A stretch of 64,000 nt of DNA from Kaistia algarum (lineage in GTDB: Bacteria > Pseudomonadota > Alphaproteobacteria > Rhizobiales > Kaistiaceae): NCBI RefSeq assembly GCF_026343945.1, contig NZ_JAPKNJ010000002.1, forward strand, positions 248,001 to 312,000, written 5' to 3'. A program made the position numbers and the translations under genes. The notes under the pieces were generated by a model. The model saw only the letters and a list, made by a program, of their open reading frames with translations. It had not been told where the DNA came from and did not search any database. Below, piece by piece: positions 54,235-63,272 of this stretch (positions are counted from its first letter, which is position 1; each line of letters opens with the position of its first letter).

Positions 54235-55821
54235 TCAGAAGGCGACGGCCTGGCCGTCCTTGCGCGGATCCGAGCCGGCAACATAGGCGTCGCCGAGCCG
54301 CTGCACGATCTGCGCGCCGCCAAAGGCGAAGACCGCGTCCGGCGATTCGAAGACAATCTCGTGACCCTTGGCGCGCAAAGCTTCAGCGACAGCCGGATCG
54401 TAGCTCGATTCGACGGCGACCGTCCTGCCGCCTGCGACGCGCCAACGGGGCGCATCCGCCGCGGCCTGCGGATTCTGGCCATAGGCGAGCATGCGCAGCA
54501 TCATTTGGGTATGGCCCTGTGCCTGCATCGGGCCGCCCATCACGCCGAAGGCGGACAGCGGCGCCCCGGCGGCGTCGAGCGCAAAGCCTGGAATGATGGT
54601 GTGGAAGGGACGTTTTGCCGGCGCCACGCGGTTGGCATGGCCATCCGTCAAGGAGAAGCCGGCTCCGCGGTTCTGCAGGCTGATTCCGGTGCCCGGCACG
54701 ACGATGCCCGAGCCGAAACCCATGTAGTTGGACTGGATGAACGAGACCATGCGGCCCTGGCTGTCGGCGGTCGCCAGATAGACGGTGCCGCCGGGTCCCG
54801 GGACGCCATAGGCGGGAAGGCTGGCCCGCGTCCTGTCGATGAGACGCGCGCGCTGATCGAGATAGGCCGGGTCGAGGAGCTGTTCCGATGCGAATTCCAT
54901 ATGGTCGGCATCGGCCACGTGCTGGTGGGCATCGGCCAGCGCCAGCTTGGTCGCTTCAAGAACGAGATGCACCGTCTCCGGATCATCGACGGGCCGGTCG
55001 CCAATGCCGAGCCGTTCCAGAAGCCCGAGCGTGATCAGGGTGACGATGCCCTGGCCGTTCGGCGGGATCTCGTGCACATGCGCGCCGGCAAAGGGCATTG
55101 CGATCGTGCCGACCCAATCGGCTTGGTGGGTAGCGAGGTCGTCCAGCGTCAACGCACCGCCATTCGCGGCGGCATGTGTGGTGAGCCGCTCGGCCAGGAC
55201 GCCACGATAGAAGGACTCGCCTTCGCTGGCGACGATCGCCTCAAGGCTCTGCGCGAGGGCAGGATTGCGGAAGTGCTCGCCGGGGCGTGGCGCCCGTCCG
55301 TTCGGCAGGAACGCCTCGGCAAAACCCGGTTGCCGGCCAAGCGCTGCGCCGCCCTTTTCCCAGAGAATCGCGATGATCGGCGAGACGGGAAAGCCGTCAC
55401 GGGCATAGCGGATCGCCGGTGCGGCGATCGTCTCCAGGCCCAGGCTGCCGAAGCGTCGCCAGAGCGCGATCCAGGCCGAAACGGCGCCTGGGACGGTCAC
55501 GCTGTCCCAGCCGCGCTCCGGCATGCGCTCCGCTCCGGCGAAGCGCTCGGCGGTCCAGGCGGCGGGCGCGCGTCCGGAGGCGTTGAGCCCGTGCAGTTCG
55601 CTGCCATCCCAGAGGATCGCGAAGGCGTCGCTGCCAAGGCCGCAACCTGTCGGCTCGACGACCGTCAGTGCCATGGCGGCGGCGATCGCGGCGTCGATGG
55701 CGTTGCCGCCTTGAGCCAGCATCGCGAGCCCGGCCTGGGCGGCGAGGGGCTGCGACGTCGCGACGACATTGTCGCCATGGACGGGGGAACGTTGTGAAGT
55801 GTAAGGCAGTGCGAAATCCAT
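54235..55821 (-). CDS. ggt: Gamma-glutamyltransferase family protein
   Basis: A 528-residue Ntn-hydrolase of the gamma-glutamyltransferase family, normally made as a proenzyme that cleaves itself before a threonine. The nucleophile is predicted at Thr346 in GPGGTVYLATAD, and GSGIVVPGTGISLQNRG and GVMGGPMQAQGHTQM are family motifs. There is no signal peptide, so it is probably cytoplasmic. It may transfer or hydrolyse the gamma-glutamyl group of the imported compound, or act as a cephalosporin-acylase-like amidase. It follows the NTF2-like gene after 5 bases. Confidence 0.88.
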   Translation of the reverse strand: MDFALPYTSQRSPVHGDNVVATSQPLAAQAGLAMLAQGGNAIDAAIAAAMALTVVEPTGCGLGSDAFAILWDGSELHGLNASGRAPAAWTAERFAGAERMPERGWDSVTVPGAVSAWIALWRRFGSLGLETIAAPAIRYARDGFPVSPIIAILWEKGGAALGRQPGFAEAFLPNGRAPRPGEHFRNPALAQSLEAIVASEGESFYRGVLAERLTTHAAANGGALTLDDLATHQADWVGTIAMPFAGAHVHEIPPNGQGIVTLITLGLLERLGIGDRPVDDPETVHLVLEATKLALADAHQHVADADHMEFASEQLLDPAYLDQRARLIDRTRASLPAYGVPGPGGTVYLATADSQGRMVSFIQSNYMGFGSGIVVPGTGISLQNRGAGFSLTDGHANRVAPAKRPFHTIIPGFALDAAGAPLSAFGVMGGPMQAQGHTQMMLRMLAYGQNPQAAADAPRWRVAGGRTVAVESSYDPAVAEALRAKGHEIVFESPDAVFAFGGAQIVQRLGDAYVAGSDPRKDGQAVAF

Positions 55822-55826
55822 GCCCG

Positions 55827-56297
55827 TCAGCTCTTCGACGGCTTGTTGCCGAACGATATCGGCGGTGTGCCGCGGTAGAGCGACATGTGAGTGTGATTGG
55901 CTACCCAGCGTTCCGTGATACTGCCGCGAATGAGGGAAACCGTCGCTCGTCCGGCGCGGACGAAAGTCGAGCCGTCCTCGTGGTAGCCGGTGGAATCGAA
56001 CACAGCGAGGCCGACGGCGAACAGGCGGTCGGGAGAGACGAGTGCGCGGATGTCGTCACGGAAGGTGAAGCCGTCGATGGACGGCCAGACCTTGCGCCAC
56101 TGCGTCATCTCGGCGACCTGCTGGCCAACCATGAAATCCGTGATGGTGCCGAAAGCGATGAAGTCCTCGACGACGAGCCGGCGGGCCGGCACGAAATCGA
56201 CAGCGCGAACCAGCGCCGCAAGCTCGGTAAACCAGGCGCGGACACCTTCGAGATCCTCGTCATGGACCAGGGTGCCAGCTTCCTCATGCGTCGCCAT
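55827..56297 (-). CDS. SnoaL/NTF2-like small protein
   Basis: A 156-residue protein with the pattern of a cone-shaped NTF2-like fold: an N-terminal helix pair (VRAWFTELAALVRAVD), then FVPARRLVVEDFIAFGTITDFM, and beta strands rich in Phe/Val. No catalytic motif can be named. It lies between the AraC regulator and the transferase gene on the same strand. The 177-base gap before it holds a weak AGCGT-N6-ACGCT repeat (56414-56429), a possible regulator site. Confidence 0.7.
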   Translation of the reverse strand: MATHEEAGTLVHDEDLEGVRAWFTELAALVRAVDFVPARRLVVEDFIAFGTITDFMVGQQVAEMTQWRKVWPSIDGFTFRDDIRALVSPDRLFAVGLAVFDSTGYHEDGSTFVRAGRATVSLIRGSITERWVANHTHMSLYRGTPPISFGNKPSKS

Positions 56298-56474
56298 TCG
56301 TCTTCTCCTGTTGGACGGAATCGTGTCCGGTGCCGAGCCGATTCCGGATTCTATGGGTCAGGTTACAGAATCGCGTGGTCTTGTGCAGCGCCACAACGTC
56401 GCGCGAACGTTCAAGCGTACGTGCACGCTGGCCGAAGAGCGTCCTGTGAGCCCCGGCAATTCGGCGGTCGGCCC

Positions 56475-57536
56475 TCAGCGATGAAGGGTTTTCAAGAAAC
56501 GATCGAACTCGCCGAAATCGATCGACGCGGGGAGGGGGGTCGCCCCTATTTCCATGGCTTCGCGAAGCTCGCTCGGCGGGAGGCCGAAGGTCTGGCGGAA
56601 TGCTCTCGTGAATGCCGAGGCATCGCTGAAGCCGTAGCGTGTCGCCAGCGAGACGATGGTCGGGCCGCCTTCCGCCTGGCCAAGTTCCAGGCGGGCGGCC
56701 TCCAGCTTTTCCCGGCGCACGAAGGTTGCGATTCCGCCGAGCGGCTCGAACAGGCGATAGAGCGTCGCCCGCGAAATGCCGAAACGCTGGCAGAGCTCGC
56801 CGGCATCCAGCGTCGGTGAGGTCAGGTTCTCGCGGATGTGGCGCTTGATGCGCTCGGTCAGGCCGGCGCGCAGAAGATCGCGAGCGTCTTCGATGTTGCC
56901 TGGCGTGGTGGAAAGGCAGGACAGGATCATGGCGCGGAGCGCATCGCGCACTTGGGCCGGGTTCAGTTGATCGGCGTGGGCGCCGAGACGATTGCCGAGC
57001 GAGACGACGAAGTCGGCGAGCAAGGCGTTCAGCCCCTGATCGGCGACGTCCGGATCGAGGAGATCGAAGACGCCTGGATTATCCCGGAACAGATCGCGCG
57101 GCACGAACAGCGAGACGACCCTCGTGTCTGAAACGGTGCCCGCGAGTGGCCGTGCCAGCGATCCGAAGGAAAGGGGGCGCCGTCGATAGGCCATTCCGGA
57201 GCCGTCGGCGATGGGGACGACGAGCGACCAATGGTCGAGTTCCGCCCGGGGATTGTGGCTCCAACGGCGGGCAAAGCCCTCGCCGGGCAAAGACATCGAG
57301 CCGAGCGCGATTCCACCAATGTCCCAGGCCTCCAGCGTTGCCGCGAAGCCGGTGTTGTTCCGTTCGCTCGCCGGCCGTTCGACCTGGATCGACCGGACCA
57401 TTGCCGCATGCCAGGCATCGAACTGGTGTTCGGGGCGCTCGTCGAGGGTAGAGAAACGAAAGGACTGGACGGCCGGAACGTTTGCGTCGAGTGGCGATGG
57501 GATGGGTTCGTTCGTCGGAACGTCGGCTTGGCGCAT
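56475..57536 (-). CDS. AraC-family transcriptional regulator
   Basis: A 353-residue AraC regulator with an N-terminal AraC-binding-like domain (about 30-200) and a C-terminal double helix-turn-helix (about 230-340, LCQRFGISRATLYRLFE and IVSLATRYGFSDASAFTRAF). It is upstream of and collinear with the NTF2-like and gamma-glutamyltransferase genes, which it probably activates. Confidence 0.88.
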   Translation of the reverse strand: MRQADVPTNEPIPSPLDANVPAVQSFRFSTLDERPEHQFDAWHAAMVRSIQVERPASERNNTGFAATLEAWDIGGIALGSMSLPGEGFARRWSHNPRAELDHWSLVVPIADGSGMAYRRRPLSFGSLARPLAGTVSDTRVVSLFVPRDLFRDNPGVFDLLDPDVADQGLNALLADFVVSLGNRLGAHADQLNPAQVRDALRAMILSCLSTTPGNIEDARDLLRAGLTERIKRHIRENLTSPTLDAGELCQRFGISRATLYRLFEPLGGIATFVRREKLEAARLELGQAEGGPTIVSLATRYGFSDASAFTRAFRQTFGLPPSELREAMEIGATPLPASIDFGEFDRFLKTLHR

Positions 57537-57853
57537 GGAACTCCATCACCGGCGAAATGACGGCACGACGGCTGAATGCGCTCCGTCTACGACGAGATCG
57601 TGGCAACAATCCAGAGAAGTGGCGGTTCCAGAGCCGTCCGGCGGGCCTTCCCACGTCGGCCTGCATGCCTCTCGCACTGGAGCGGAGTTGTCTGCGCGTT
57701 GCATCCCAAGGCGAGCGCCGCGCGGAAAACGGATGGCCCCTCTTTATCTTTAGGGCCAGAGCTTCCTGCCCAAAAACGAACAACGCCCGGATCGACCGGG
57801 CGTTCTCCTGTGCGTGCCGTGCGGCAGCCGCTACTTCGTTCTCCTCACCCGGA
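57537..57853. other. 317-base intergenic region
   Basis: Apart from the terminator at 57782-57804, I find no gene. The left part should carry the AraC-gene promoter on the minus strand, but no convincing promoter elements stand out. Confidence 0.45.
57782..57804 (-). terminator. Intrinsic terminator of the GH172/ABC operon
   Basis: AACGCCCGG (57782-57790) and CCGGGCGTT (57796-57804) form a perfect 9-bp stem with a 5-base loop. On the minus strand it is followed after five bases by TTTTT (57776-57772), 49 bases beyond the GH172 stop. Confidence 0.75.
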
Positions 57854-58984
57854 TCAAGCGATTTCCAGATGGTCGCGATCGGGAAGGGTGGGGAAGGGCG
57901 CGGTTGGGAGCGTCTGGTACCAGAAGGCGACCGAGGCGATATCGTCCTGCAGCGGCAGATAGCGCGGGTCCTTCTTCTCGGTTCGCCAGCCGAGCGCCTG
58001 GATGGTGACGCGCAGGTCGCTCTCGAAGCGGATCGGGTCGTTCAGGTGCCAGCGATACATGCCGAAGCGCTGCTGGCTGCGATAGACGCCGTCCGGCCTC
58101 AGCACCTGCGGCAGGCCCGAATAGGGCGTGGTGAATTCGCGGTACCGTTTGTCCATCGTGTCGTCGACGACGCCGCCGTCGAAATTATAGGCGCCGCAGA
58201 AATAGTCCTCGGTGCCGGTGCCGCAGATCGTCGGGAAGGTGGTGTCGCCATCCATGAAGAACTTGATCTCGCCCTCGCCCCACCAGCCGGAATTGTTCAC
58301 GCCCCAGGCCATATAGGTGCCGACATAGTGGCCGCGGCCGCTGACGCCGTCGACGATCGTATAGTCTTCCTTGAACGGCAGCGGATTGGTGCGGCGGAAC
58401 TGGGCGTGGAAATAGGCGGCGTCCTCCGGCACGTCGGTCAGCGTGTAGTTGATCTGGTAGAAGATGACGCCGAAATTCTCCGGATCGCGGTTCTCGATCT
58501 CGATGCGCGCGGCCTTGCGGAAGGGCATTTCCCAATAGCAGTTGAAGGCCCGGCCGGGATTGACGCAGACGGCGAGCGAGGACACCTGCGCATACTGGTT
58601 CCAGCCCGAGCAGAAGAAGTCGCCCAGCGGACACTCGACAGAGGGCTGCTCCTGATCGTCCCACCAGATGCGCAGGATTAGCTCGCGCCAGCGCAGATAC
58701 GCGGATGTCATCCAGATCTGCTGGATCGCGCCCATGCCGCGAATGTCGGCGAGCACGCGCGTCTCGCCGGGCTCGATGCGGATCGAGGGCGAGACCTTCC
58801 AGCCGAGGACGCCGCCATCGGGCGCCAGGCCGCGCGCATGGATGGCGCCCGTGCCTTCGGTCGCCATGCCGCCCTGGCCCTTCTCGCCCGTCATGTTCTC
58901 GGCGGAGATGGAGCGCGTCTTGGCAGAGGAGAGGCGATAGAGATTGTGCAGGCCGACGCCGAGGCCGTTGAACGAGGTGGTCAT
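57854..58984 (-). CDS. GH172 (DUF2961) glycoside hydrolase
   Basis: A 376-residue DUF2961 protein. This family is now GH172, which includes difructose dianhydride I synthase/hydrolase (alpha-D-fructofuranosidase) and D-arabinofuranosidases. The conserved block is present: SAENMTGEKGQGG near residue 27, GDFFCSGWNQYAQVSS near 121, then WWGEGEIKFFMDGD and GTGTEDYFCGAY. Glu239 (or Glu237) and Glu259 are candidate catalytic acids. There is no signal peptide, so it should act in the cytoplasm on an imported oligosaccharide. It is the last gene of the LacI/ABC operon. Confidence 0.85.
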   Translation of the reverse strand: MTTSFNGLGVGLHNLYRLSSAKTRSISAENMTGEKGQGGMATEGTGAIHARGLAPDGGVLGWKVSPSIRIEPGETRVLADIRGMGAIQQIWMTSAYLRWRELILRIWWDDQEQPSVECPLGDFFCSGWNQYAQVSSLAVCVNPGRAFNCYWEMPFRKAARIEIENRDPENFGVIFYQINYTLTDVPEDAAYFHAQFRRTNPLPFKEDYTIVDGVSGRGHYVGTYMAWGVNNSGWWGEGEIKFFMDGDTTFPTICGTGTEDYFCGAYNFDGGVVDDTMDKRYREFTTPYSGLPQVLRPDGVYRSQQRFGMYRWHLNDPIRFESDLRVTIQALGWRTEKKDPRYLPLQDDIASVAFWYQTLPTAPFPTLPDRDHLEIA

Positions 58985-59011
58985 GTGAAGATCCGTTGTT
59001 GGGGGCCGGAT

Positions 59012-59857
59012 TTACTTGAGGCCCGTCGTCTTGATCGAATCCATGATCTGTCGCTGGAAGATCACGAACACGACGAGCATGGGGATGGCGACGATGACGG
59101 AGGCCGCCATCGTATAGTTCCAGGCAGCTGAGTACTGGCTCTTGAAATTGGCGATCGCGACCTGAACGACCCAGAGATCGGACTGCGGCGCGACGGTGAG
59201 CGGCCAGAGGAAGCTGTTCCAGTTGGCGAGAAAGAAGAGGATCGCCAGCGTCGAGACGATCGGGCGGCTGAGCGGCAGGATGATGCTCCAGTAGATCCGC
59301 CAATAGCCCGCACCGTCGATCAGCGCCGCCTCCTCCAGCTCCCGCGGCAGCGACAGATAATATTGCCGCAGCAGGAAGATGCCGAAAGCGTCGAAGATCG
59401 AGGGAATGATCAGCCCCGCCCAGCTGTTCACCATCCCCATCATCCGCACCATCGCGAAGAGGGGCACGATGATGACCGGCAGCGAGACCAGGAAGGTGGA
59501 GAGCATCGCGAGGAAGACCGCTTCGCGTCCCGGAAAGCGCAGCCGCGCCAGCGCGTAGCCCGCCATGGTGTGGAAGAAGAGCGCGACCACCGTGACGACC
59601 GACGAGACGATGAAGGTGTTGGCGAGATAGTGCCAGAACGGCACCTCGGTCAGCACATAGAAGAAGTTCGCGAGCGTCGGCTGCGCCGGGACCACGTTGG
59701 AACGGAAGACCTCCGGCGGCGGCTTGAACGAGATCGAGAGCATATAGAGCAGCGGATAGATCGCCATCACGCCGAGGATGGCCGTGATCACCATCAGGAT
59801 GAGGCGGACGATGCGCTGCTGGCCGTCATAGACGGGCGGCGCGGGTGCCTTATTCAT
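59012..59857 (-). CDS. Carbohydrate ABC transporter permease, MalG type (GH172 operon)
   Basis: A 281-residue permease with an EAA loop (EEAALIDGAGYWRIYWSIIL) near residue 188. It overlaps the MalF-type gene by 8 bases. The GH172 gene follows after 27 bases, in the place where many such operons carry an ATPase gene. Confidence 0.92.
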   Translation of the reverse strand: MNKAPAPPVYDGQQRIVRLILMVITAILGVMAIYPLLYMLSISFKPPPEVFRSNVVPAQPTLANFFYVLTEVPFWHYLANTFIVSSVVTVVALFFHTMAGYALARLRFPGREAVFLAMLSTFLVSLPVIIVPLFAMVRMMGMVNSWAGLIIPSIFDAFGIFLLRQYYLSLPRELEEAALIDGAGYWRIYWSIILPLSRPIVSTLAILFFLANWNSFLWPLTVAPQSDLWVVQVAIANFKSQYSAAWNYTMAASVIVAIPMLVVFVIFQRQIMDSIKTTGLK

Positions 59858-60794
59858 ATTGGAACCTCCCGCCGCGCGTCGCCCAGAAGAAGGCGAGCGT
59901 GATCGCCATCAGCATCAGCACGAGCAGCGTCGCCATGGCGGAGGCGTATCCGAACGCGCCGTACTGGAAGGCCTGCTGATAGATGTAGGTGATCAGCAGC
60001 AGCGTCGCGTTCGCCGGTCCGCCGCGCGTCATCACATAGACGAGGTCGAAGGCCTGCTGGCCCGAGACGGCCGCAACCGACGAGACGACGAGCACGAAGA
60101 AGCTGGTCGGCCGCAGCAGGGGCAGCGTGATGTGCCAGAAGCTCTGGGCGCGGCTGGCGCCGTCGATGCGGGCGGCCTCGTAATATTCCTTGGGAATATC
60201 CTGCAGGCCGCCGATGAAGATCAGCATGTAGAACCCCATCAGGAACCAGACGAAGGCCAGCACCACGGTGAACAGCGCGACATGCGGATTGCCGAGGAAG
60301 GACACGGATCCCAGGCCAAGGCTGGCGATGAGGCGCGGCAGCACGCCGATCTTCTCGACGGACATGAGCTGCCAGACGAGCGCCACGACGACGAGGCTGA
60401 CGACCTGCGGCGCGAAGAACAGGAAGCGCATCGCGGTGTTGAAGCGCGACGTCTTCTGGACGAGCAGCGCCAGCATCAGGCCGATGACATAGAGCAGCGG
60501 CACCGCCATCAGCGCGAAGGTCAGCGTGACCCGCAGCGCCGACCAGAACAGCGGATCGGCCGCCATGCGCGCATAATTGTCGAGCCCGACGAAACGGAAG
60601 CCGCCGAAGCCGTCAACCTCGAAAGCGCTCATGCCGATCGCCAGCAGCATGGGCAGGCCGATGAAGACCAGCAGCCCCAGCGCGTCCGGAAGGACGAACA
60701 GGATGCCGGCGAGGGCCTCGCGCCGCTCCGTCGGAAGCGCTCGCAAGGCGGCGCGCTTGGCCGCCTTGCGATCTTCGTTCAGCTGGGCCGTCAC
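59850..60794 (-). CDS. Carbohydrate ABC transporter permease, MalF type (GH172 operon)
   Basis: A 314-residue permease with a charged N-terminal tail (about 30 residues), then hydrophobic segments, and an EAA loop (YEAARIDGASRAQSFWHITL) near residue 214. It overlaps the binding-protein gene by four bases, unlike the other systems here where a hairpin separates the two. Confidence 0.92.
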   Translation of the reverse strand: MTAQLNEDRKAAKRAALRALPTERREALAGILFVLPDALGLLVFIGLPMLLAIGMSAFEVDGFGGFRFVGLDNYARMAADPLFWSALRVTLTFALMAVPLLYVIGLMLALLVQKTSRFNTAMRFLFFAPQVVSLVVVALVWQLMSVEKIGVLPRLIASLGLGSVSFLGNPHVALFTVVLAFVWFLMGFYMLIFIGGLQDIPKEYYEAARIDGASRAQSFWHITLPLLRPTSFFVLVVSSVAAVSGQQAFDLVYVMTRGGPANATLLLITYIYQQAFQYGAFGYASAMATLLVLMLMAITLAFFWATRGGRFQYE

Positions 60795-62134
60795 AGCAGC
60801 GGCGCGCCCTTGTAGCTCGCCAGGAAGGCGTCGATCTGCTGGCTGGCCGTCGCCGCGGCCTGCTGCGCATCCGCGCCGCCCAGCATGGTGCCCTGGATCG
60901 CGTCGGAGATCATCTTGTAGACCTCCGGCGGCAGGCGCGGCTCGGCCCGCGTGCCGGGATGGATCTCGCGGGTGAAGACGCCGAGCACGCCCTTGTCGAA
61001 GGCCGCGGCGCCCGCCTTGAGCGCCGAGTTACGCGGCGGCATGTCCGATTTGGCGACGGTGCACCAGTCCACGACGCGGTCGATCGATTCCTTCGACATC
61101 GAGGCGAGCGCCCAGGCGATGAACTTGCCGGCCGCTTCGGGATTCTTGCCCTTGGCGTTGGCGACGAACGCCCAGCCGCCGCCGACCGTCACATATTTTC
61201 CGCCCGTCGGAACGGGGAGCCTGAAGACGCCGTATTTGAAGTCGGGCGCGTTGTTGGCGAGGTCCGAGATGCCCCAGATGCCCATGTTCTGGATGGCGCA
61301 ATAGCCCGAGGCGAGGTTGGCGGCGATGTCGCTGCCGCCACCGCCCAGTGCCTGGCGCGGCGCCGAGCCGGACGCCACGGCATCCTGCCACAGCTTCAGC
61401 GCCGCGACGGTCGCCGGGCTGTCGAACGCGCTCTTGCCGTCGGCCTTCTGGAACTCGCCGCCGCCCTGCCACAGGAAGGGATACCAGGTGAAGTTCTGGT
61501 AATAGCCGGGCTGCGTCTCGAACAAGAGGCCGTAGCGGTCCGCCGTCGTCAGCTTCTTGCCGACTTCCAGCAGTTCGTCCCAGGTCTTCGGAACGTCGTT
61601 CTCGTTGAGGCCTGCATCCTCGAACGCCTTGACCGAATAGTAGAAGGCCATCGGCTCGACTTCCATCGGGACGCCGTAGATCTTGCCGTCCACCTTGCGG
61701 TTGGCGATCACGGTCTCGGGGAAATCGGCCTGGGCGGCCGCGTCGATGTGGGGCGAGAGATCCGCCAGCACGCCGCCATTGTAATAACGCAGGAAATCGC
61801 CCGGCGAGATCAGGAAGATATCCGGGCCCTGGCCGGATGCGAACGACGTCGCCAGCTTCGTGCCGCCGATATATTCGCTGTCCGGCACGTAATCGAGCGT
61901 GATCTTGGCGTCATTGGCGCCGTTCCACGCGTCGACCAGTTTCTGGATCCAGTCGGACTGCGTCTTGGACGGGCCATTCGGCCCGATGAACTGCATGAAA
62001 TTCAGGCCGGCGTCTGCGGCGAACGCGCTCGAACCCAGCGAGAGGCCGGTGAGGCCGGCTGCGCCCAGGCCGGCACCGACCTTCAGGATCGAACGCCGGG
62101 ACCAGCCTTGTGGACGGAAATGGCTGTCAGTCAT
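60791..62134 (-). CDS. Carbohydrate ABC transporter substrate-binding protein (GH172 operon)
   Basis: A 447-residue family 1 binding protein with a twin-arginine leader (SRRSILKVGAGLGAAG) cut near SSAFAA (residue 40). The mature protein starts LNFMQFIGPNGPSK, and several tryptophan-rich stretches typical of oligosaccharide binding follow (WQGGGEFQKADGKSAF). It should capture the oligosaccharide that GH172 later hydrolyses. AGAGGAAAA precedes the ATG. Confidence 0.9.
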   Translation of the reverse strand: MTDSHFRPQGWSRRSILKVGAGLGAAGLTGLSLGSSAFAADAGLNFMQFIGPNGPSKTQSDWIQKLVDAWNGANDAKITLDYVPDSEYIGGTKLATSFASGQGPDIFLISPGDFLRYYNGGVLADLSPHIDAAAQADFPETVIANRKVDGKIYGVPMEVEPMAFYYSVKAFEDAGLNENDVPKTWDELLEVGKKLTTADRYGLLFETQPGYYQNFTWYPFLWQGGGEFQKADGKSAFDSPATVAALKLWQDAVASGSAPRQALGGGGSDIAANLASGYCAIQNMGIWGISDLANNAPDFKYGVFRLPVPTGGKYVTVGGGWAFVANAKGKNPEAAGKFIAWALASMSKESIDRVVDWCTVAKSDMPPRNSALKAGAAAFDKGVLGVFTREIHPGTRAEPRLPPEVYKMISDAIQGTMLGGADAQQAAATASQQIDAFLASYKGAPLL

Positions 62135-62212
62135 GGTTTTCCTCTGGAGTTTTGTTGGCTTTTTTGCAGTTTCTTGGCGTCGGGCCGTTTCGCCCGTCTC
62201 ATTCCGCCTGCA

Positions 62213-63217
62213 TCAGGCGGTATCGAATTGCCGGAGGATGCAGGGCAGGATCTCGTTGCGCGGCGAACCGTCGACGCGTCCCTCGACCCGGTCGAGCAGC
62301 ATCGTGACCGAGCGTGTGGCGAGCAGCGCCGGGTCGTTGCCGACGCGGGTCACGCGCGGGCGGAAATACTCGAAGTGCTCCCACCCGCCGAAGGAAGCGA
62401 CGGCGATATCGTCGGGAATCCTCAGCCCGTGGTCGTAAAGGGCCGCGAGCCCGCCCTGGGCCATCAGCGAACTGGAGAAGAAAATGGCGTCGGGAAGATT
62501 GCCGCCATGCTCGCGCAGCAGCCACTCGACGCCCTCATAGCCCGAGGGCGTGAGATAGCTGCCTTCATAGTGCAGACTTGTGTCGACGATGCCGCCATGC
62601 TGGCCGAAGCCTTCGTCGAAGGCTCTGCGGCGGACCACGGCCTGCTCGAAGAAGGATGGGCCGGTGATATGCGACACGCGGCGATGACCCGCCTCGGCGA
62701 GGTATTTCCCCATGAGATAGGCGCCGCCGGCATCGTCGATCCCGACGCTGTCGATGACCTGGCTCGGGAGCTGGCCGATGAACACCGCGGGGATGGTCAG
62801 GCGTTCGAGATCCTCATGCATCCGGTGCACGGCGAAATCGCCGATCAGGATGCCGTCGAAACGCTTGGGGCTGATCTGGCGCAGATATTCCCGGCCATGC
62901 TCGATCGATCGCCCGCCCGGCACGTCGGTATTGAAGATCATCGCCTCGAGCCCGGCCTTCTCGAGCTCGGTCTGGATGACATGGACGAGCTTCACGTAGA
63001 ACGGGTTGAGAATATCTGGGATCAGGACGGCGATGAGGTTCGTGCGTCCGGTGCGCAGCGACCGCGCCTGCGGGTTCGGCGCATAGCCCAGTTCCTCGAC
63101 GGCGGCCATGACCTTGTCGCGCAGCGGCTTCGATACGCGATCCGCGTGATTGAGCACGTGCGACACCGTCGTTCGTGACACCCCCGCTCGCTCGGCAACC
63201 TTTGAAATCGTGCTCAT
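62213..63217 (-). CDS. LacI-family transcriptional regulator
   Basis: A 334-residue repressor with the LacI helix-turn-helix and hinge (TISKVAERAGVSRTTVSHVL at 3-22, then NHADRVSKPLRDKV) and a periplasmic-binding-like ligand domain. It is the first gene of the minus-strand operon and lies 78 bases before the binding-protein gene. A 34-bp perfect palindrome 21 bases upstream of its ATG is the likely operator, making the whole operon autoregulated. The inducer is probably the imported sugar or its GH172 product. Confidence 0.9.
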   Translation of the reverse strand: MSTISKVAERAGVSRTTVSHVLNHADRVSKPLRDKVMAAVEELGYAPNPQARSLRTGRTNLIAVLIPDILNPFYVKLVHVIQTELEKAGLEAMIFNTDVPGGRSIEHGREYLRQISPKRFDGILIGDFAVHRMHEDLERLTIPAVFIGQLPSQVIDSVGIDDAGGAYLMGKYLAEAGHRRVSHITGPSFFEQAVVRRRAFDEGFGQHGGIVDTSLHYEGSYLTPSGYEGVEWLLREHGGNLPDAIFFSSSLMAQGGLAALYDHGLRIPDDIAVASFGGWEHFEYFRPRVTRVGNDPALLATRSVTMLLDRVEGRVDGSPRNEILPCILRQFDTA

Positions 63218-63238
63218 GACAGGAAGCTAGCGCGGCAG

Positions 63239-63272
63239 AAATCGATTTGCAAATTGATTTGCAAATCGATTT
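63239..63272. promoter_or_regulatory. Composite LacI-type operator, 34-bp perfect palindrome
   Basis: The 16-base arms 63239-63254 and 63257-63272 are exact reverse complements around TG. Inside, ATTTGCAAAT occurs twice (63245-63254 and 63257-63266) and AAATCGATTT twice (63239-63248 and 63263-63272), each a palindrome in its own right. This gives overlapping binding sites about one helical turn apart, directly upstream of the LacI gene. Confidence 0.75.

Noticed and set aside
57482..58681. Plus-strand 399-codon frame opposite GH172
   Set aside because: It is antisense to conserved GH172 motifs and runs through the intrinsic terminator; the translation is low complexity.
60959..63178. Plus-strand frame of 739 codons opposite the binding protein and LacI genes
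   Set aside because: It is antisense to two well-supported genes, has no domain motif, and crosses their boundary and intergenic gap.
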